A DNA stretch of 12,613 nucleotides. It comes from Suillus spraguei (lineage: Eukaryota; Basidiomycota; Agaricomycetes; Boletales; Suillaceae). Both the position numbers and the translations under genes were made by a program. The stretch is from positions 1 to 12,613 of the forward strand of contig JABCPU010001198.1 in the NCBI GenBank assembly GCA_016800925.1. Direction: 5' to 3'. The first letter of the stretch is position 1, and every line of letters begins with the position of its first letter. Positions 9,071-12,613 of this stretch are shown here, one piece after another. The notes beneath the pieces were generated by a model, which worked only from the letters and a program-made list of their open reading frames with translations, was not told where the DNA came from and made no database searches.

Positions 9071-9210
9071 ATCACATCATTGCTCAAGTTCGAAGGATTT
9101 TTGCATTGTCAATGAGGGGTGCAGTGCTACCTCCTGCGCTTGCTCAACCATTTATTTATGTGCAGCCTTTCGAAATAGTCATGTATCCCTGGGATGATCC
9201 TGCAGTCCTT

Positions 9211-9687
9211 ATGCACCATGTCAAGTATTGGTTTGTCACTGGTGCGATGGCACGCATGTGAGGGCTGCTATGGTTTTCCCTCTTGTCAATGTCACTCACG
9301 CAATTGAACTGATTCCTGTCTTTGGTGGACGTGCTGATTGTTCTATTACTTCTGCAATGTGTTTAGAGCTCTACGATACTTTTTTACCTGGAAAAATTTC
9401 TCAGACAAGGAGTGGTACCATGTGTCACACACTGATTCTTCTTAGTTTGTTGGTCTTGTGGTGTACTGTACTGAAGCTAGATTTCCGTAGGATATTTAAT
9501 ATAAATGATCAATCAGTATTGATAAAACTATCTAAGAAGATAAGATGTGGCTAAGATACAACTTCACTGCTTACTTCACCTATAAGGCATCTCCACCAAT
9601 CGCATGCTTCAGGGTGCAGGTTGTAAGTCATCAAACTTCTTTGACAGCTTAAGCAACTTAAGCGAGAAGTTGGTACTTTTCAGATGT
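9211..9687 (+). repeat. Right arm of the long inverted repeat (477 bp)
   Basis: Inverted partner of 2230-2701. Here the coding part is continuous with the upstream transposase exon, so this arm looks like the original 3' end of the element and the left arm like the copy. The stop codon is at 9443-9445, followed by about 240 bp of non-coding sequence to the tip at 9687. Confidence 0.9.
9647..9663. repeat. Subterminal 7-bp hairpin, right end
   Basis: Mirror copy of the left hairpin: GCTTAAG, CAA loop, CTTAAGC, at the same distance from the tip. Its unbroken conservation in arms that differ elsewhere by several percent makes it stand out, although in 17 bases conservation could be chance. Confidence 0.7.
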
Positions 9688-9970
9688 TTTGGTTTGGGGG
9701 TATGTGGTGGAAATGTCAAATAAAGGGCAAAGATTCATGTCATAACCTTGATATAAATGAGCAACAATTATCTTCCTTTTTGTCCAAGCAATGAGCACTG
9801 TCAACACCAAATAAAGTCACTCATTTCCCAGAATAAACTGTGCTGCTATTATTTGTCCCTTTCAAAGCAGTCATATTTGCCATATTCTACATATATGGAT
9901 CAGTTGTAGCTTCTATCCCAGCCAACCACATCCTGCATCCACTGAGAGCAAGACAGGGCTGTGTGTAAAT
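9688..9970 (+). promoter_or_regulatory. Spacer upstream of the right-hand gene
   Basis: Bases between the transposon tip and the start of the next gene. There are no open frames of interest. It would contain the promoter of the gene at 9971, but no TATA or other element is convincing. Confidence 0.35.
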
Positions 9971-10117
9971 ATGCCTTCGCAGTCCAATACTACTCCCTTC
10001 AGGCCCTTAGCTAGTACCAGAAAACCACAACCAGCCCCTGTCACTAAGAAAAGGAAGCCAGACAATGCACCCAATGCAACTGCTGCCAAATGAGCACACC
10101 CCAGAGATAAGACACAT

Positions 10118-10141
10118 GTTTAGCGTACATGTAGGCTAAAC
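10118..10141. repeat. Hairpin in the small insertion (GTTTAGC/GCTAAAC)
   Basis: Perfect 7-bp arms with a 10-base loop. Overlapping its right end, AACCGCT pairs with AGCGGTT about 55 bp downstream (near 10196-10202), adding a second possible stem. Confidence 0.6.
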
Positions 10142-10258
10142 CGCTGAGTCCAAGAACGAAGTCATGGGGAGTCAGGATATCACATGATATGATGTAGCGG
10201 TTGAGTCATGCAGTCATGTGATGTCTGATGGAAGTGGAATGTCCGAGGATAGGCTCCA

Positions 10259-10270
10259 TATCACGTGATA
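10259..10270. repeat. 12-bp perfect palindrome TATCACGTGATA with CACGTG core
   Basis: Self-complementary over 12 bases and centred on CACGTG, the classic bHLH (E-box) site. It lies inside the small insertion, and related TATCACATGATA occurs about 80 bp upstream. Binding is not implied by the sequence alone. Confidence 0.6.
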
Positions 10271-10821
10271 CACAAAAAGGAAGGGAAAATGAATAGGGGC
10301 ACATACGACTGTAACACACGTCAACAAACTGTATGCTCTGCAAAGACAATCAATCAGCCAATATTTTGCACTCCAGAGATACCTGCCATACCTGGACTGG
10401 TTTTTCAACAGGACATGAGGTTTTGCAGCACCATAATGGTCCAGCTCCATCAGGGACCAATCAGCAATCAGCGAACTGCACAATGAGTACACACCACTGT
10501 GTTTTCTGATAGATTGGCTACTCTTGATTCCACTGTCCTAGACCTTGCTGCAAAAAGTTGACCGGATTGTCATTGAAGTGCAGATCAGAAGCTCTCAAAC
10601 CCCAAGTCCAATATCTTGTCGAAGAGAACGAGACCTTGCATGCTATGTTCAAAAAACATCAGACTTCAATTGAAGAGCTATAGACCACAATCAATGCACA
10701 GCATGTGACATTGCAAGAGCTCCTGACACTGATAAATACTTGTCATCAGTCAGAACATGCTGCTCTGTCAGTAAAATCTGTGGAGAAAGCGACAAAAGCA
10801 GTCTGAGACAACACTTTCAAT

Positions 10822-10873
10822 GTGAGTATATGCATCTGTCTAAGCGTAATATATGCACTTACGATCATTCAAG
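10822..10873 (+). other. Right-hand gene intron (52 nt)
   Basis: GTGAGT donor and TTCAAG acceptor, phase 0, joining DNTFN to TAIRQTFLYA in a continuous frame. Confidence 0.75.
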
Positions 10874-11552
10874 ACAGCAATTAGACAGACCTTCTTGTAC
10901 GCAATAAGAATATCCAATTCCAAACTGGCTGTGACCCTAGAGACTCTTGAGAAGGTACTTTTTGAATGAATTGTCCAACTCAATGAGCTGCTGTCCTCCA
11001 TCTGAACTTTGATGCTTTGTGGACAGAAAATGCTGCATGGAGGGATGACATGCTCCAATATGTCTGACAAAAGGCATGTGATGTATATGCACAACTGCAT
11101 GAAGAACACCTGAAGAAGAAAAATGATGCCAACATCACAAGACAGTTGAAGGAAGTATTTGAGAACATAAAGGATGTCATAAAGAAGGGGGGGAAAGGGA
11201 TTGATGTGACAGAGGCGAGAAATAGAAAGCAGCGACAGAATGCTCAGAAAGTTTGTATAAGTAAACAAGTCCTTTGAAACGATGGAAACTCTCACTGATG
11301 AACATCATAACTCAGAAAAACAATGAGCATGCAGCTGAAGATGTGCGTAATGAAATGGAGACCAATGGGCCTGACTGGGACTGGTTTTGTCAACCGTACT
11401 ACCAGTCCACAGATCAGTCAGACACTGATCTAGCCACAAAACCATCAGTAGATTTTGAATCAGATGATGAAAACATACCAAAAAAATCTGCAAAGACCAA
11501 GAATGTGGATGCCACATGGACATCTCGGCCTCCATCATACCGAGATACACTG

Positions 11553-11611
11553 GTAAGTGAAATACTCATATGGATCTGAATTGTGTATCAGCTAATTCAA
11601 TGTAATGAAAG
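11553..11611 (+). other. Right-hand gene intron (59 nt)
   Basis: GTAAGT donor, GCTAATTC branch-like sequence and GAAAG acceptor, phase 0, joining PPSYRDTL to VNEKVVQMN. Confidence 0.8.
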
Positions 11612-12016
11612 GTCAATGAGAAAGTCGTCCAAATGAATGTCCTAATCAGCAAGAGAAGAGCAGAACAAGGTGGAAGGAATTTCAGTGTTCCTGTTGTTAG
11701 AGGTGAACCTCATCAAAAGGATCTCCCTTGACCTGGAAATCAAAAACCAAAGATTCTGCAAAGGTTTGTTTGCACTGAGTGGCTCACCAATAATTCAGTG
11801 CAGGATGGTCCTACTCATATTCACCAGAAAGATGAGTCTGAGGAAAGCATTATGGAGGTTGCCATAGATGATACTTGAGATCTTGCACAATCTTCAGGCA
11901 ACTATGATGGCATGTATGGTGGTATGGAGGCTTATGATGGTGATGAAGAGGGTTTCAAAGATAATGATAATGACAACAACACACATAAATCTGTGGGTAC
12001 CAATGGAAAATTTTGA

Positions 12017-12613
12017 ATCTAAACCCTTCAAAGACTAGAACTTATGCATATTCACAAAGATGCAGACTTCAATGGTATGTGCCGATAATGATCAGCTCTG
12101 ACTCTGACACTTTAGCTTCAACATAGAAATATACCAATAGCTTTCCAACTTAGCTTCAACATGATATGCAGAAAACAACACAACCAATGCAGCAGTAGAG
12201 TAGACTCATGGCTCCCTCTTGCTTCCCCTTGCATCCATTAGATAACTTATTCATCCTCTATCAAATGGACCTCCATATCCACCTCTGTACCATCCTAATA
12301 CATGATCAGTAATATGAAATCAAGTTCCTATAAACACATACATGATTGTGAGCCACTGTGATCCAGTATTTGCCATTCAAATCATGATTGGAATAAGTAT
12401 TAGTTGACCTGAAACCATTCTGACATCGACAACCTCTATATCACCTAACATATTGGCATACCAGACATGAATGCCAAGGTCAACAGCCCTTGCAATATTT
12501 TGAGCTTCACTATAAATGAACCATTTGATGGATTGACATACCACATATCCCATGGAAATTCAGGAACTGTTACGACTGGGTGGCGTCACCAGCGACAGTG
12601 AAAAGACACAGTC
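12017..12613. other. Right-edge stretch with no supported gene
   Basis: Mostly AT-rich, CpG-poor sequence. A 13-bp direct repeat TTAGCTTCAACAT lies at 12112-12124 and 12150-12162. On the minus strand two competing frames have protein-like wording, one of which is listed separately. CpG rises again in the last 50 bases, perhaps approaching a different sequence compartment. Confidence 0.4.
12377..12553 (-). pseudogene. Short minus-strand reading, unrecognised, possibly a broken gene entering from the right
   Basis: A 58-codon open frame from ATG (12553) to TGA (12379-12377) containing YSEAQNIARAVDLGIHVWY and LGDIEVVDVRMVSGQL, which read like ordinary protein. The same DNA in another frame gives VVTVPEFPWDMWYVNPSNGS, also protein-like, so the true frame may switch, as in the other decayed genes. 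No family is recognised, and this could be noise. Confidence 0.25.

Larger units (their letters stand above)
5440..9445 (+). pseudogene. Plavaka-type transposase, multiply frameshifted and split by an insertion
   Basis: A DNA transposase recognised by overall sequence, not by a search. The N-terminus has a zinc-finger-like Cx2Cx12Hx5C (CPSC at 5466-5477, His at 5514, Cys at 5532). Family segments follow: YPFVDRDEWELAKFLSDNLN (about 5711-5770), PPTYRSAPQLLTFMDALP, then PIVLASDKTPVTR and HPTFLTIANIQSDFHMKATA (6244-6357), FTPLVAYIANLP, QFGDGKLY, KLELL..FGQAI (about 7247-7280), and C-terminal KVWIKFHLQL (about 8862-8891), AQVRRIF, YPWDDPAV and HAIELIPVFGG. Frame changes lie near 6425, 6770, 6865 (a T run), 7080, 7537, 7600 and 7690, with in-frame TGA at 7418-7420 and 7688-7690. 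A degenerate intron near 5805-5863, another at about 6130-6213, and a clean one at 9009-9070 are seen. No intact start codon precedes the zinc finger. Confidence 0.8.
2230..9687. mobile_element. Decayed Plavaka-type DNA transposon with long inverted repeats and companion genes
   Basis: The limits are the outer ends of the two inverted-repeat arms, whose tip on both sides reads ACATCTGAAAAG. Inside are a plus-strand transposase of the Plavaka type and two minus-strand intron-bearing companion genes that diverge from it. No convincing target-site duplication is visible: left flank TTTACAGCT, right flank TTTGGTTTG. The outer limits may therefore not be the original transposon ends, or the duplication has decayed. 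Every protein-coding part is damaged, so the copy is not expected to move by itself. A separate insertion of about 1 kb lies nested inside the transposase. Plavaka elements are known from expansions in Agaricomycete genomes; the family assignment here rests on recognising the protein, not on a search. Confidence 0.75.
10101..10381. mobile_element. Small MITE-like insertion with a 9-bp flanking direct repeat
   Basis: CCAGAGATA occurs at 10101-10109 and again at 10373-10381, enclosing about 263 bp. One copy removed, the gene reads across (…HP/EIPAIPGLVFQQD) apart from a one-base shift. The enclosed block has its own hairpins and non-coding character. Terminal inverted repeats are weak (both ends begin with AG on opposite strands), so the class is unresolved; 8-9 bp duplications suit hAT or Mutator-like elements. 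A long intron is the alternative, but flanking introns are only 52-59 nt. Confidence 0.5.
9971..12016 (+). pseudogene. Second transposon-type companion gene (basic N-terminus, coiled-coil middle, acidic C-terminus), decayed
   Basis: The ATG at 9971 opens MPSQSNTTPFRPLASTR and a basic KKRKP stretch (nuclear-localisation-like), ending at a TGA (10091). After an inserted block the reading resumes with PEIPAIPGLVFQQD (about 10374), then a heptad-rich region, LDSTVLDLAAK, IVIEVQIRSSQ, YLVEENETLHAMF and LQELLTLINT. After an intron come KLAVTLETLEKVLFE, LNFDALWTENAAWRDDMLQY, HEEHLKKKNDANITRQLKEV and FENIKDVIKKGGKGIDV. A segment GPDWDWFCQPYYQSTDQSD is followed by acidic DFESDDENIPKKSAK, a second intron, then VQMNVLISKRRAEQGGRNFS, ending after an acidic GDEEGFKDND tail at the TGA ending 12016. 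At least six in-frame stops and several frame changes show it is dead. The family is not identified; similar multi-copy hypothetical proteins accompany transposons in Agaricomycetes (from memory). Confidence 0.65.

Noticed and set aside
10840..11295. 151-codon minus-strand open frame rich in Leu, Ser and Phe, membrane-like
   Set aside because: Antisense to the decayed right-hand gene, whose plus-strand reading has matching introns and protein-like composition. Its hydrophobicity reflects the complement of Lys/Glu/Asn codons.
1..12613. CRISPR array, bacterial operon, rRNA or tRNA genes
   Set aside because: No regularly spaced repeats, no ribosome-binding-site and operon organisation, and no cloverleaf or rRNA-like stretch noticed. 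Introns show that the DNA is eukaryotic.

Overview
The window looks like genomic DNA of a mushroom-forming basidiomycete (Agaricomycetes, probably Agaricales). The evidence is the 49-62 nt GT-AG introns, a fungal-type tRNA ligase split by four such introns, and a transposase of the Plavaka type that is abundant in these genomes. There is no sign of bacterial organisation. The species cannot be named from this sequence.

Layout. (1) Bases 1-1955, minus strand: about the first 580 residues of tRNA ligase TRL1 (ligase domain, then kinase domain), running off the left edge. The gene is CpG-rich and well preserved apart from an apparent one-base loss near the N-terminus. (2) Bases 2230-9687: a decayed Plavaka-type DNA transposon of about 7.46 kb. 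It is bounded by imperfect inverted repeats of about 470 bp, and its left tip lies 275 bp upstream of the TRL1 start codon. Inside are two minus-strand companion genes (about 5395-4330 and 4005-2702) and a plus-strand transposase (about 5440-9445) that diverge from a shared intergenic region near 5400. The transposase is broken by frameshifts, stops and a roughly 1 kb non-coding insertion (about 7785-8845). Each inverted-repeat arm carries the C-terminal coding segment of the transposase, so the left arm holds an orphan copy reading outward. (3) Bases 9971-12016, plus strand: a second decayed, intron-containing, coiled-coil-like gene, probably from another mobile element. It contains a roughly 263 bp insertion flanked by a 9-bp direct repeat. 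(4) Bases 12017-12613: largely uninterpretable, with one short minus-strand open frame.

How the parts relate. TRL1 is a housekeeping gene for tRNA splicing, and in fungi also for splicing the unfolded-protein-response mRNA. The rest is a nested transposon graveyard. Decay is dominated by loss of CpG and by in-frame TGA codons where Arg CGA is plausible, which fits long-term cytosine methylation and deamination. I see no intact new defence, biosynthetic or regulatory system. The most useful observations are the coding inverted repeats with conserved subterminal hairpins, the divergent multi-gene cargo, the CpG signature between the arms, the small insertion with a target-site-like duplication, and the TRL1 frameshift.
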